A stretch of 64,000 nucleotides of DNA from Dysidea avara (GCF_963678975.1 NC_089274.1:2406001-2470000), one strand, 5' to 3'; positions 1 to 12,591 are shown, counted from the first letter of the stretch. Numbers and translations: made by a program. Notes: generated by a model from the sequence alone, not told the origin.

Positions 1-3000
1 CTGGTTTCTGGCAAGTTAAGCTTGACTCTTGCAGTGCCAAATTATGTCCCTTTAACACTATTTGGACGGTACATGTTTACAAATCTTCCATTTGGACTGC
101 CATCGTCCCAAGATGGTTTTCTGTGTCAGACATGTTTTATAACATCAATGGAGTTGAAGTTATTGATATGGGGAGAAAATGACAAACAGCATGACAACCG
201 ATTGAAATAAGTTTTGGAAAAGGCAATTAAGGCATAGAAATCTCAAGCTTATAATGCCAACTAAAAATGCAAAAAATCAACTATATTGGCCATATATTCA
301 GCAAGGATTGTTTGAAGCCTGATCCTATAAAGACTAGAGCTATGAAAGACATGCCCTGTCCTACAAGCAGAGAAGAGCTCCAGGTATGTTAACCTATTTG
401 GGTAAATGGCAAGATGAACAGCAAAACAGTTTTACATCTCTGAAAGAATTAATCACTGAAGCTGCAGTGCTAAAGTACTTTAACCCAGAGAAGCCCACTA
501 AACTGTCTGTTGATTCTAGCTGTAAGTGTTTGGGAGCTGTTCTCTTACAAGATAACCACCCCATCGCATATGTGCTTACACCATGCCAGTAAAACTATGC
601 TCGAACTGAGAAGGAAATGCTTACCACTGTATTTTGCTGTAACAAGTTTCACAAGTATGTCTAGGGGATGCCAGTCAGAGACAATCGTATAAAAATCTAC
701 TTTACCAGGGCCTGCCAGATTTTAAAAGATGATTATGTCAATTCAGAAGTACCCAATCGATCTTGTGTATCATCCTGGAAAGTAATCGGTGATCGCAGGT
801 ACTGCATATCAAAAGTATTTATCATTCTGGACATTCCATGACCAAATATGTTGCAATGATGGGAGTAGTTTTCAAGGGCGAAAAGACAATTATTCCGAAG
901 GCAACTTAACCAGGAATGCTATCATTAATTAGCAGATCTCATATGGGAATAGAAAGTGAAAAAGATGAGTCAGAGATGTCCTGTACTGACCAGTCATGGC
1001 ATCTCCATCATCTCATCATGTGGTATTTGCAACACATACTAAAGAAGTAAATCAAAAGGACCTCTGATCTGTCACAGTGTGCCATGGGCATAAGTAAGTG
1101 CTGATAGAGTGTTGTAAATCACAGTTTTCTCATCATGGTATACCAGATGTCCTGATAATGGACAATGTTCTGTAGCCATACATTACAATCAGCAATATCA
1201 AATTGATCATCACACCTCCACCCATACCACCCCCAATCCAATGGTATGGCTGAGAAAGTTGTGCAAACTGTCAAGCAATTCATTACACAATGGAAAGGAC
1301 TTAAATTTAGCATTGTTGGAGTATCAGAACACTCCACGGTCAGATATTATTGGCTCACCTGTTCAACTCTTAATGGGTAGGCAAAAAAAGACACTTTTAC
1401 CCACCATTAGCACCTTACTACAGCTTAAAACAATTATTCCCACCATGTACAGTTCAGAAAGAGCTTGTCCAATGCTGACAGCAACAAAAACTATACGATC
1501 ACCAACATGCAAAGCCATCAAAACATCTTGGTGTTGGAGAGCCAGTACTCGTGGCAGCCTAAGATAGCAAATGGAAACCAGCCAAGATTGCCAGTGTTAC
1601 TGGCCCTCGCTTGTACAATATTGTGACACCACAAAGAAAACTATCATACAATACTATCACAGAAACAGATAAGATTTGAGGAATTTAGCATCAAATGCAA
1701 ATATCAACATAAGTGTTGATGACCAATTATATAGTCCAGATAGTGATACAAATGGACCAGTCATTGTATCCCCTGAAGTTTATGAACCTAAGCCACCTGC
1801 TAAATGGTCCCAGCACTAAGATGCTTGCAAAAAACTACCAAGACCCCAGTTAGGTATGCAGACCAATTTCTGCAACTCTCATGCTCACACTGCACACAAT
1901 TTGTCATTGTTAGTTGAACTTAGCACTGTAATTAAGTTTTGCAATTGTAGCACAGCCACTTACCACACTCCTTTTTGTAACAAGAGAGATTTAATATAAA
2001 TAGTGACACGTAATTGTACAATACGATGTTTAACATATGACTTTCTAGAACATTTTAATCAATCTACTACATGCTACATCCACCATAATGTTGTTCTATT
2101 TTGTAACTATTGAGATTGAATCACATTACATCAATGTTCCAAACAATATAATTTTTTTTGAAAGTTACACCCACCATGAGTAATATCCAAGGGATTTTCC
2201 ACTCATAATATGTAATATATTTCATGACCTCATATCACATTAGTATATTATAGCTACACTTGATTGTGGTTGTTATACATGTTGAGCTGCTTGAATTTAT
2301 TAGAATGATGTCTAAAGATTACTAGAGTGTTGTCTTTGGTGATCGCAATCAACAGGATGTTAGGAAATTGCTCAAGGTGATGATATAAGAGGCTGACACA
2401 TGCTGGATGTTGGGAGATTACTGAAGAAACTGTGTAGGATTTGCTGGCACTTAACAGGTTGGAAAAACTGTGAAGGTGATTGTTACACTGTTAATGTGTT
2501 CAATTTACTTGAGATATTCAATTAGTGAAGAGTCTGGTTCAGTGAAATAACTGTCACTTGTATCATGTAAAGAAAAGTGTAAAATATTTGATCCTGGTTG
2601 TTACACTATTAATGTGCATGCAGGGTGTACGTTTTAAGAAGAGATTGGATGACCAGGTTAGTTTAGTGGACCTAATCAAGCATGTGTGATTGATATTTGT
2701 AGAAGTCTTTCAACATTACCGATTGTATCATGTCTTTCTAGAATAACACTGAACCTTTGAAAATTTCTAGTCTGAATATTAAAACATTAATGACCCCATG
2801 ATGTAAAATGGATTCTTCAATATGATCAACCAGTCATTTTCCAACTGGCTACACAAGTCGTGTACCAGATCTTTACTTTAAGCAAAGGGTCAGGCTAGTA
2901 TAAAGTATAAAGTATTTGAACACAGGACACTTGGAATTCATTTACCAGGATACGGGGTGTTGGGGGATTGCCGAAGAAGCTGGTGACTTCTGGAGAAGCT

Positions 3001-3045
3001 GGAACATGTACCAGGTTAACATAAAATGTGAACCTGGTGAGGTTG
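1..3045 (+). mobile_element. Ty3/gypsy LTR retrotransposon fossil (copy next to gene A)
   Basis: This is a degraded LTR retrotransposon read on the plus strand whose 5' part lies outside the window. Recognisable parts in order are a reverse-transcriptase patch (about 20-150, with NLPFGLPSSQ), an RNase H patch (about 390-590), an integrase core patch (about 1,130-1,400), the integrase C-terminal tail (about 1,500-1,670, LGVGEPVLVAA) and a non-coding 3' region (about 1,700-3,045). That 3' region recurs at 9,120-12,270 (inverted) and 56,485-59,840. The element is old and broken many times. Its 3' region ends directly against sequence downstream of gene copy A. Family assignment rests on the order of domains and on integrase-tail similarity to the other copies in the window. 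Confidence 0.75.
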
Positions 3046-3441
3046 GTTTTAGGGTCTGTACCTTTACAGTATTGGCAGCAAGTTGTTTTGGCTAGACAAC
3101 TGTCTGACTAAACTATACACTGTTACTGCAACTTGTCATGATCATGTGTAAGTGACTAATTATAGTGGACTATCAGTAAACAATACATTGATTGGTCCAT
3201 TACTTAACTATACGGATGTTACACAGCATCATGGGCGAGCCTTAGCTAGAGACCATCCGTATTCGTTACGTAAACTTTTGGGAATGGTCATATGGGTCGG
3301 ATGTACAGTTGAACAAACACTACTATAGGGTGGCTCGCCAATTATATTGAATCATAACAATCATGGTTCTGGTTTTCTGGACAAGGGTAAAGACAATTTC
3401 CCCATTTAATAATACATCATCACAGTATAGGGTAACCTATC

Positions 3442-5644
3442 TCACACAATTTTATTGGTACAACTTACCGTAACAGTACGAAGCATTTCTACAATGTGTT
3501 GAATCATTTGAGGTCTATCAACTGATGACTTAGAAATCTCATTTGTCAAGTACAATAGTTTTTCAAGGAATGATTCATGGTCACAATCAGGGTCACACAA
3601 GCTAATTCCATAACAACAGAGAAATGGTCCATTGTGTAGTTCAGGTGGTATCTTCACCTCAATGAAATACTGCTGAACTTTCTTGTGTTCCTGTATGGAT
3701 ATGCAACTAGTAACAACATGGAACTTGACACCAGAGAACATTGCTTAGCTTGTATAAATGTTAACCATAGCTACAGGTGTAGTAACATTGTCTATGACAC
3801 AACACTAGGTTTTGCAACAATGATTCAGTGACGTAGCTATAACCTTACAGACACTTGGTTGCTAAGTCAATCAGTTGTTATTGGTTTATAATATTCATGT
3901 GGACAGGTCAAACAATATATGGTAAAGGTCAACAATAACAAGTTGCACTCACTTCAAGTACAAGCTCCATCCGATCATGTAAATAATCCAACAAGTCTTT
4001 CATCTCTTTTGCCTATAGTAGTATAATGACAAGTCAGCTGTTTCTATGTAACATGTAGTACACTAACTTCATAATCTCTTTGTATTATATCCCTCTTCAT
4101 ATCATGACAACACATTATCTTAAACATGCTGATGTAGCACATCATAGTGTAACTGAAATATTCTATGTTGAGAGTAGCTAGTATGAAGTTGACAACATCC
4201 TACAAAACATTTAAATTATGGGATGTGGAATATTCACTATTATTACCTGTCTCAATCCAGTAGGTTTACAGTCCCCACATAACATTGCAGCTGTCTTGAC
4301 AACATCTGACAAGTCCACCTGTTGGTCTTTGTGATATGCCACAAGAATACAACCAACCTGCAAATGGTAAATGTGTATTACAGAAAGCAGTATAGACGTT
4401 TTGTGCTCTGCTGGGAATCTATTAGTTGTTTAATACACTATTGAAAACTATACTGCTAATGTTTTATGACTGTCAACAGAATTAACACGAACTATTAAGC
4501 CTTTCCTTTAGCTTAGTATCACTTTAAAAATGCATAACTCATGTCTAAATTTAGTGACGGGCTAGCTAAGCCAATATCACCACCATGGTATACCGTATAA
4601 AAGCCCAGGCCTTTGTTTCCTTCTCAACATTTTTGACCCAGCCTGTAACGAATACAGTGGAACCTGTCTATCTAGAACATTTTGGGACCCAGAATTTTTG
4701 GCCACTTCTTGCATAAAGGTTTTCCTCTTTCAGAGGTAAAAAATGTATTAACCAGACCTGTTGGGACCAAAATTTGTCCTTATTATGGAGGTTTTTTCTA
4801 TTGTGTCCTTAATTCGGGGAGTTTGTTAAGAGAGGTTCCACTGTAGGACCTTTATTTGAGACTGGGTGTTTATTTTGGATTGTTCGTCAAGATTACCTGG
4901 CAGGGGTGTAGCTAGCTTTCTGGATTTCCCGGGCACAAGGTTCAACTGTCCCCATGCAAACTATTTAGCAAGAAATGCGAGCCCATCTCTGTGGACTCTT
5001 TACACATTTGCTTTCGAAAAAACTGTTGAAAAGTGCATACATGTACCTAACTAGCTACTATACACTGCTGTTTGTGTGGCTTAATTAGGCTATGATACTA
5101 CTACATGAAAAATATAGAAGCTAAATCTAACAATGATTGACTAACTTAGCCTCCAACCCCGGATTTTTAAAAACTTAAGTGTTTATATATCTATGAGATC
5201 CTCAGGGAGTAATAGCTACACATGAAAACTATTTCCATTAATTTTACAATTCTCCCAAATTCGCTACTATTGATTCAACTGGTAACTCTATACACAAATA
5301 CATTTTTTATCACAACCTCTCATACAGCTATTCGCGAGCATTCCACAATGTGTGACCTCACCAAATCACAGTAGGCCTCGTAAAGAATTCCAGTGTATAT
5401 CTCCGGGTGTCTTTGCTTTCGGTTCAAAGCAGAATCAGCGAAGATAGCATTGTATCCACGTTCTACACAACGAATTTAAAGCGTAATAAGGGGTAACCTC
5501 AAATATTACCCGACAGAACTCACCATCAATGGCATGTGAAAAGAACCTTATAACAGGATACAGCCAACCAGGAGAGTGTAAAAATTCACAAAACTCAGAA
5601 GTCGGGAGTATGGGTACATCGTGAACTGCACCACCAGTAGCCAT
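3442..5644 (-). CDS. Unrecognised multi-exon gene, outer copy A (weak BART/CFAP36-like N-terminus)
   Basis: Exons that splice in phase with GT-AG borders are 5,524-5,644, 5,362-5,462, 4,247-4,357, 4,068-4,199 and 3,953-4,012, giving 175 codons from ATG 5,644. A further conserved stretch at 3,442-3,741 (HNGPFLCCYGISLCDPDCDH) ends at a good donor, but its frame does not follow simply from the preceding exon, so the 3' end is uncertain and may be cut by the retroelement at 3,045. The N-terminus, with EFCEFLHSPGWLYPVI then IYTGILYEAYCDL, resembles the start of BART domains such as CFAP36 and ARL2BP. This is a weak resemblance and no function is claimed. The copy is open, unlike inner copies B and C. 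It starts head to head with copy B across about 320 bp. Relative to copy D it shows an excess of amino-acid replacements. Confidence 0.6.
4655..4843. mobile_element. Tc1/mariner-type MITE in the third-to-second exon intron of gene A
   Basis: The ends are inverted (CAGTGGAACCT at the left, AGGTTCCACTG at the right) and each is bordered by TA at 4,653-4,654 and 4,844-4,845, the target duplication expected of Tc1/mariner elements. There is no coding capacity. It lies inside an intron of copy A, so it is spliced out if the gene is expressed. Confidence 0.65.
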
Positions 5645-5968
5645 CTCTATCAACTGCAAACTGAGTGTGTGCTCTGGAAGGTCGGGCAATTTACCCAGTC
5701 ACGTGTAATTTGATGACGTAAAATAGTTGAGCTGGCACGTGTCCTCGTAGCTAAAGTGCTCCACAACTTTTACGTGAGGAAAAGGTCGCGCTCACACACT
5801 TAACTGCTACTCCTTTCTTGCTCTTCCACGTTCCCAGCCCTAGCTACCAACGGGAAAGACGTCCCAGTAAACAGTTGTATACTGGAAATAATACTAGTGA
5901 TGTCACGTGACTGCACAAATAAGAACTTCTTAGACCTTCCAGACCACATACTCAGTTCATCAGTAGGG
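5645..5968. promoter_or_regulatory. Shared divergent promoter between gene copies A and B
   Basis: About 320 bases separate the two ATGs of the head-to-head copies. Three CACGTG E-boxes lie at 5,700-5,705, 5,736-5,741 and 5,904-5,909, and a CRE-like TGACGTA lies near 5,714. The stretch has more CpG than its surroundings. The equivalent region of the right arm (about 63,258-63,570) keeps most of these motifs. Promoter function is inferred from position and motif conservation. No TATA box is evident. Confidence 0.5.
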
Positions 5969-7640
5969 ATGGCTACTGGTGGTGCTACTTACAATGTACC
6001 TGTACTCCTGACTCCAGAGTTTTGTGAATTTTTGCACTTTCCTTATTGTTATAAGGTTCCTTGCTCATGCCATTGATGGTGATTTGAGGTCATCCCTCAT
6101 TAACCTGTAATGATGCTTTTGTTGTCATATAGAATATGGATACAATTCTGACTTCGCTTATTGTGCCACTATTGACCAAAAGAAAATCGAGGAGAAGTTC
6201 AGAATCATTAATGAGACCTAGCTTCTGTGATTTGGTGAGATTTAGAGCTGGTAGGATTGTAGTTGCACACAGAAATTAAAGGGACCATCAAAGTTCTGTT
6301 ATGCAGTTTAATAGTAATAGAGAAAGCATATTCTCTTTTGTCATGCATATATGGGGAAGGGCTGGCTCAACTTCATCATATAGGGCAAGTGTAAGTGTCA
6401 AACTTACTTATGCAAAGGTCAACAGCGGATCATTCATCATAACTGCATGGAGTGTTGGTTCTCTTATTGGCTGAGATACTTGCACTCTGCTTTGTACCAT
6501 TAATATTAGCTAATATCTTTGATCCCCTCCCATAAATTCTGGGAATTCTTTTGTGTAGCTTTGATTTGTGTTAACCTGCAGGAAAGGTTTAATTGTTTGT
6601 TACCATGATCATCACGTGTGCTGTTGACTGGCTAGGTTAAATTATAGAGCAGTTTAGTATTTGTGTACAGTTTTTACTGGTGTTTAACAATCAACTAATA
6701 GTATTCTCAGAGTGTGTGCAGAATGCAAATTCTATACCACGTCCACCACCCACCACCAACCAATACTCATATTTACAGGTGGACTCGTCAGATGCTATCA
6801 AGACAGCTACAATGTTATATGGGGACTGTAAACCTATTTGAGTGAGACAGGTAATAAGTCACATCCCATAACTTAATGTTTTGTAGGATGTTGTCAACTT
6901 CATACAAGCTACTCTCAATGTGGAATATTTCAGTTACACTATGATGTGCTACAACAACATGTTTAAGATAATGTGTTGTTATGATATGAAGAGGGATATA
7001 ATACAAAGAGATTATGAAGTTAGTGTACTACATGTTACATAGAAACAGCTGACTTGTCATTATATTACTACTATAGGCAAAAGGGATGAAAAACTTGTTG
7101 AAGTTTTTGCATGATCAGATGGAACTTGTACTTGAAGTGAGTGCAACTTGTTATTGTTGACCTTTACCATATATTGCTTGACCTGTCCACATGAAATATT
7201 ATAAACCAATAACAACAACTGATTGACTTGGAATCAAGTATCTGTAAGGTTATAGCTACATCACTGAATCATTGTTGCAAAACCTAGTGTTGTGTTATAG
7301 TCTATAGACAATGTTTAATTTTGTAACTGGCTATGGTTAACGTTTGACTACAAGCTAAGCAATGTTTTCTGGTGACAAATTCCATGTTGGTACTAGCTGC
7401 ATATCCACGCAGGAACATGAGAAGGTTCAGAAGTGTATCAGTAAAGTGCCACTTCAACTACACAATGGACCATTTCTCTGTTGTTATGGAATTAGCTTGT
7501 GTGACCCTGATTGTGACCACGATTCATTCCTCGAAAAATTATTGTACTTGACAAAATGAGATGTTTGAGTCATCAGTTCATAGACCTCGAATGATTCAGC
7601 ACCTTGTTGAAATGCTTCAATCTGTTACGGTAAGTTGTGT
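5969..7640 (+). pseudogene. Inner gene copy B, decayed
   Basis: This is a copy of gene A in opposite orientation. Exon 1 starts at ATG 5,969 but has an 11-base deletion near 6,045 and has lost the intron-1 donor. Exon 2 (from about 6,133) contains an in-frame stop near its end. Exon 3 (about 6,779-6,849) lacks the first third present in copy A and carries a TGA (CCT ATT TGA). Exon 4 (6,887-7,018) is intact, and the block at 7,362-7,559 stops early compared with A. The exon 3 stop is shared with copy C, so B was already broken before the arms were duplicated; the exon 1 and 2 lesions are private. Confidence 0.75.
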
Positions 7641-9119
7641 GTGATATTTTCTGTGAGAAAGGTTATACTGTAATGATGTACTATTAAATGGGGAAGTTGT
7701 CTTGTTGTCTGTCCAGAAAATCAGAAACATGATTGTTATGATTTCATTATAATTAAGTAACCTAATGGACCAGTCAATGTATTGTTTGCTGTAGTCACTT
7801 ACACATGATCATGACAAGTTACAGTAACAGTGTATAGTTTAGTCAGACAGTTGTCTAGTCAGACAGTTGTCTAGCCAAAACAACTTGCTACCAGTACTAT
7901 GTAGGTACAGATCACCCTAAAACCATGCAACCTCATTTTCCCTTCATGACAGCTTGCCAGGTATTTGTTAGGTATCATCAAGCCCGAAAATGGCTACAGA
8001 GCAGTCCAAAACTTGTTTCTATGGAGTTTGTAAAAAAATTCTAAATTATTTTTAATAACTGACTAACTAACTAAGTGGCTCCTTCAGCCAAGCATAACTC
8101 AACAATGGTTAAGGCTACAAGATTGATTTTTTTTACTGTTTGACATCTCTGGCCCAAGGCATGTCTTTTGGCAAGTGCTGCAGGGGCTACATACAGTGAC
8201 CTGTGTCCTTGTGTGTCCCATTTATTTTTCTACTGCCACATAGGCACTGATTTGTGGCAACATGTGATGGCTTCAGTGCTAGCTAGCTATTGCGAGAATC
8301 ATCCATAACTCCTATGGTGACTGGATTGATTGCAGCGATGCTTCTGGTACTGTTCTTTATTTTTAATGCTGTATGACGGGTTGAAAAAGAAGTATAGTAG
8401 CCATTTCACTTCTCAGTGATTGATATTCAGGATGTGCATTCAGTCTGTAATAACTTGATTGATTGCTGAGGCAGTTCTCAAAGTGTTCCTTTTTGTAATT
8501 CACACAATGGGTGGAACAAAGCTGATAGCAAAGCAGAATGGCCACATTGATACGCAAACAATATTTGTATCCATACTAAGCCACTCACCTATTGTGAGGT
8601 AAATCAGTGCCATTTTGCACTGTCTAGCTAGTTAATTTTCTTTTTCCCCTTATCTGAAATATAAAGACATTATATTTCTTGCTTCTTTCTGTTGATTAAT
8701 ACTATGTCATATCTGGAGTTTCGGCGAGTTTCAGCAAATCCTCCGTGAAGTTGATGACTTGAAATCCTATCACAAATAATTGTTTTTGAAAAAGATTACC
8801 TGGACATGGTTAGTATTGTCGTATCAATACACTGTAAAAGTTCAAGAAAATTATATTCTTTGTAATATATGCATGAATTTATTATTAGGATATTGTTAAC
8901 CTAGTGACAGGTGTAAAAACATGGCTGACATGTATACCAGGATAGTGAAATACTTTTTCAGAGCAAAAGCAGTGGAAACAGCAATTTGAAGGATTTTATT
9001 GGTCACCACAATCTCTCTAGCACAACACAATTTCCTGTACACATGTAATCAAAGAAATTATACTTCAACCACTAATTGAAATGATGTCAATTAACAAAGA
9101 AAAAACAAATATAAATGTA
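7641..9119. repeat. Downstream region of copy B: dispersed repeats, no gene
   Basis: No coding exon could be supported. Bases 8,290-8,560 belong to a dispersed family (GTGACTGGATTGATTGCA, then a TTTGTAATGCTGT-like stretch) also seen at about 26,430-26,560 and 31,740-31,830, and mirrored at about 60,420-60,700. Around 7,840-7,875 there is a short direct duplication (agtcagacagttgtctag twice). The stretch has its inverted counterpart at 59,870-61,340. A 64-codon minus-strand frame at 8,363-8,557 is kept in the right arm, but it sits inside the repeat and is probably not a gene. Confidence 0.55.
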
Positions 9120-9410
9120 ATATGACATCACCTCACACAACTACATGGAGCAACAAGTCCAACACTCAGAATGAACTACTGGACAACTTATCCTAACTTG
9201 GTACGTGTGGTAGTGACTTCCACCAGCACCTCCAGAGGTCAAGGACCCTGTACATTTAACTGTGCAATTACCAGGTTCAAATATTTCACACTTTATGTTA
9301 ACCTGGTACATGCAACATGTGCCAGCCTCTTGATACAAGCTCCAGAAGTCACCACCCTAGCAACCCCCAGGCATCCTGTATCCCACTAAATAAATTCCAA
9401 GTGTCCTGTA

Positions 9411-11233
9411 TAGGGCTGCACCGATTCCACTTTTTACCGATACTTCAAATACCAAGTACTCAGCTGGGAAGTATCTGCAAGTACAAGTACCGATACAAGT
9501 ACCTTAAAGTAGCTACTTCATAGTGCACACGTTTATTATATAGTGCATTTCATGGTATTTTTGTACATGTTTTCAGTATGGTTCAAATGAAGTAGCCAAT
9601 CAAGATTCACAAAGAATTAGGCCCCTATTTGGTGATTATTAGTTTCTCATCCAGTCTTTCTAATTATTTTGATGCGGGTGGGAGGGAATTACCATTAGGC
9701 CATTATAGTATTAATACAATGATGTACAGACCTTGTCCAAATTGTCTTTCTTTCCTCCCACAAATTAACATTGGTTTTTAGTTGCAATCGTGCTCTATCA
9801 ACTTCATCATAGCTAGCAGGATTTCAGTAGACTTGAAAAACAGTCGAAAATAGAATCCACTGCAGTAATTTGCCAAGGCAACAACAGTACTCCTGGTGCA
9901 CTGTAGCATTAATTAAAAAACGCCATCGTGTTTCAATACAAATTATGACGGTTTGGTACCACATGTTCTTCTGAGCATGATCAGAGTAAATAATGGCTTA
10001 CCATGCGGTAGCCTAAGAAGGATGCAGGCAGTGGATGAGAAACTAATAGTTACCAAATAGAGGCCTTAAGGAAGTCACTGAAATGCAAACCAGTGAATAT
10101 TCCAGTACTCTTCTGGAGAAGTGTAGACAATATCATAATGATGCTTACAAAAACACAAATATTCTAATACTGAAACACCCCGTCACTTCTACCAGATTGC
10201 TCTATTAGCATTATTGACTGTTCTATTAGAGTATATCGATTTTTTCTCAGTAAAGTGTTTTCACATGTAGGTTTCAGTATAGATCAGTAATTTTGCTGGT
10301 AGTTATTAGTGTTACACTTGATGCTTTAGGCATCCACTGTGCTAGTAAAATAAGCAAGTACAAACGAACGTTATTTTATTCCCACACGTGATAAGAATCG
10401 GATCTGCAACAATGTCCCAGTGCTTTGTCACAGGGTCGCTTTACATACCATCACAATAAGGTCTTGCATTGTTTGGCCACAGAACTGTCCAAGTGTTTCA
10501 CAGGATCATATGTGATATCAATATATGCTGATTTACCTGGAATGCGGGCAAGTGACTGTCCCCAGTCAACAATTCCTCCTTTCTTACTTATTACACCATA
10601 TTGGCCTGATCTAGTTATTTTCAACCAGAGTAATAACTCAGTGGCCGTGCTGGAGCTAACTTGTCCATTGGACTCGGTTCAAAACCTTGAGTCTGACTCT
10701 GCAAGGGAATGTAAACAAGGGAAAAACGAATACCAAGAAATACAGTCTGAATTTGATCGACTGGGAGTTCGTTGTTTTTACAGCACAATTGAACTAAGTG
10801 TATTAGGTCACTACCTATCACCTTCTTTGTCCTCCTTTCCAAACTGTACTAATTTTGTTGATGAGACCACCATGATATCTAAGTCAAGCTGCAGGAGAGT
10901 TTTTGACTTGGCAGCTTAAATAGCTATCTCTGCTTCCAGAAGAATATTTTTGGCTAAGGATTGCTCTGAATGGACTCTTGAATGTTGACACTTGATTAAT
11001 TATACATATATAATATTATATTTTTGTAATTTTTTCCCTTGCCACACCCACTCTTGGGGCATAGCTCTGTGAGTGGCAGTGTGTGTCTGAGGACTCACCT
11101 CACATTATTGTTGTTGTAACACTCAATTTTCATCAATAAAATGATGGCCTCTCTCATGGCCGATTCTGATACTTCATGAAAACAGCAGTATCGGCCCGAT
11201 ACTGATACCGATACTAGAATCGGTGCAGCCCTA
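9411..11233. mobile_element. hAT-like non-autonomous transposon, left-arm copy
   Basis: The element has terminal inverted repeats of about 17 bases (TAGGGCTGCACCGATTC), with a TATCGG-rich subterminal stretch at the right end. It shares the TAGGGCTG end with the hAT at 20,489-22,468. It carries a retroelement-derived reading frame at 10,425-10,919 and no transposase that I can see. A clean 8-bp target duplication is not evident; the flanks share only an imperfect 'tcctgta'. The right-arm copy (57,516-59,569) is the same element plus a later MITE. Confidence 0.65.
10425..10919 (+). CDS. Retroelement-associated ORF carried inside the hAT-like element
   Basis: A 164-codon open frame contains SQGRFTYHHNKVLHCLA, then YWPDLVIFNQSN and VLELTCPLDS, and later ECKQGKNEYQEI and LSVLGHYL. 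This order is familiar from the C-terminal part of reverse-transcriptase-bearing elements abundant in sponges and cnidarians. The PD...ELT spacing resembles a PD-(D/E)XK nuclease core, but the usual Lys is replaced by Thr, so activity is doubtful. It has no start context of its own and ends close to TAA at 10,918. In the right arm the same frame is interrupted by a MITE. It is probably a captured fragment rather than a host gene. Confidence 0.5.
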   Translation: MSQGRFTYHHNKVLHCLATELSKCFTGSYVISIYADLPGMRASDCPQSTIPPFLLITPYWPDLVIFNQSNNSVAVLELTCPLDSVQNLESDSARECKQGKNEYQEIQSEFDRLGVRCFYSTIELSVLGHYLSPSLSSFPNCTNFVDETTMISKSSCRRVFDLAA

Positions 11234-12275
11234 GGACTCCTGTACATTTGGTTTAGGGTTATACTGAATGACGTGATGCAATTGGCAATGTTGAAAGACT
11301 TCTACAAATCATGCATGCTTAATGCAAACCCTGGATTAGGCCCGCTGCAATAACCTGGTCCTCCTCTACACCAGTCTCCTGACATGATTGGAATACCCTG
11401 CACATTAATAGTGTAACAACCAGGATCAAATCACTTTTCTTCTCTTCACCTGACACAAGTGCCAGTTGTTTCACTGAACCAGCCTCTTCACTAATTGAAT
11501 ATCTCAAGTAAATTGAAACACATTAACAGTGTAACAATCACCTTCACAAGTTTTTCCAACCTGTTACAAGTGCCAGCAAATCCTACACAGCTTCTTCAGT
11601 AATCTCCCAACATCCAGCATGTTTCAGCCTCTTTATACCATCACCTTGAGCAATTTCCCAACATCCAATCTATTGATCACCAAAAGCAACACTCTAGTAA
11701 TCTATGGACATCCATCATTCTAATAAATTCAAGTAGCTCTGTATTACATGTACAATATTTATAGCAACCACAATCGAATGTAGCTAATGTGATATGAGGT
11801 CATGAGATCTATTACATAATAAGAGTGGAAAATCCCTTGGATATACGGTGTAACTTTCAAAATATTTTATTTGGAATGTTGATGTATATTGTGATGCAAT
11901 CTCTATAGTCATGAAAACAGAACAACATTATGTCATGCAGTAGATTGATTCAAATGTTCTAGAAAGTCGTGCACTAAACATCGTATGTTTACATGTCACT
12001 ATTTATTACATCTCCCTTGTTACAAAAAGGAGTGTGGTAAGTGGCTGTGCTACAATTGCAAAACTTAATTACAGTGCTCAGATCAACTAAAAATGACAAA
12101 TTGTGTGCAGTGTATGCATGAGAGTTATGGAAATTGGTCTGCATACCTACTGGGGTCTTAATAGTTCTTTGTGAGCATCTTAGTGCTGGGGCTATTTCAG
12201 CAGGTACCCTAGGTTCATAAACTTCAGGGGATACAATGACTGGTTCACTTGTATATCACTGTTTGGATTATGAAT

Positions 12276-12591
12276 ACCAAAACAACCTAGCTGTGAAAAA
12301 AGGGTATGGCCTCAGGGTGAAAGAGATGTGAAATCAAAGGTGGTGGTCAAGAAATGGCTGTGATGGTAGGCTAATGGCAAAAATTTTAATAACAACAATT
12401 CAGGTGAATTTGTGTTACCTTCTCCAAGTTTCACTAGGATTTGGTACCAAATTCACTGAATTGTCATTATTAAAATATTTGCTATCAACTTACCATCACA
12501 GCCATTTCTTGGCCGCCACCTTTGATTTCACATTTTTTATCCTGAGGCTGCATCCTTTTTTCACAGCTTGGCTGTTTTGGTATAGATATCA
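12276..12591. mobile_element. Foldback element F1, left-arm copy
   Basis: Two arms of about 150 bases are inverted copies of each other (ggctgtgatggtaggctaat on the left, its complement on the right) around a short loop near 12,420-12,440. The outer ends read acctagctgtgaaaaaaggg and ccttttttcacagcttggct. It sits within the gypsy 3' region: the flanking sequence continues at about 1,733 of the undisturbed copy. Other copies are at 41,951-42,266, 46,030-46,275 and 56,168-56,484. Confidence 0.7.

Larger units (their letters stand above)
9120..12270 (-). mobile_element. 3' region of the Ty3/gypsy fossil, left arm, split by a hAT-like element
   Basis: On the minus strand this matches the non-coding 3' region at 1,700-3,045. 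A hAT-like element (9,411-11,233) interrupts it, which can be seen because copy 1 runs continuously across the equivalent point near 2,925. The region contains diverged internal repeats of a segment reading roughly 'tgttacactgttaatgtg'. The element is broken and without coding capacity here. A purine-rich run followed by TG in the right-arm copy (about 56,730-56,738) may mark an LTR boundary, which is only a suggestion. Confidence 0.6.

Noticed and set aside
3442-7559. Reading the MFSG-led frame (3,442-3,741 and 7,362-7,559) as a separate small gene
   Set aside because: It is preceded by an acceptor-like ctaag and ends at a consensus donor, so it looks like an internal exon of the same gene, although its phase with the previous exon is unresolved.
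8363-8557. 64-codon frame identical in both arms (also 60,425-60,619)
   Set aside because: It sits inside dispersed repeat R2, whose other copies do not keep the frame.
9141-9338. Cysteine-rich 65-codon frame conserved in both arms (also 59,643-59,840)
   Set aside because: It lies over diverged internal repeats of the retroelement 3' region. Conservation between arms is expected from recent duplication and shows no coding constraint.
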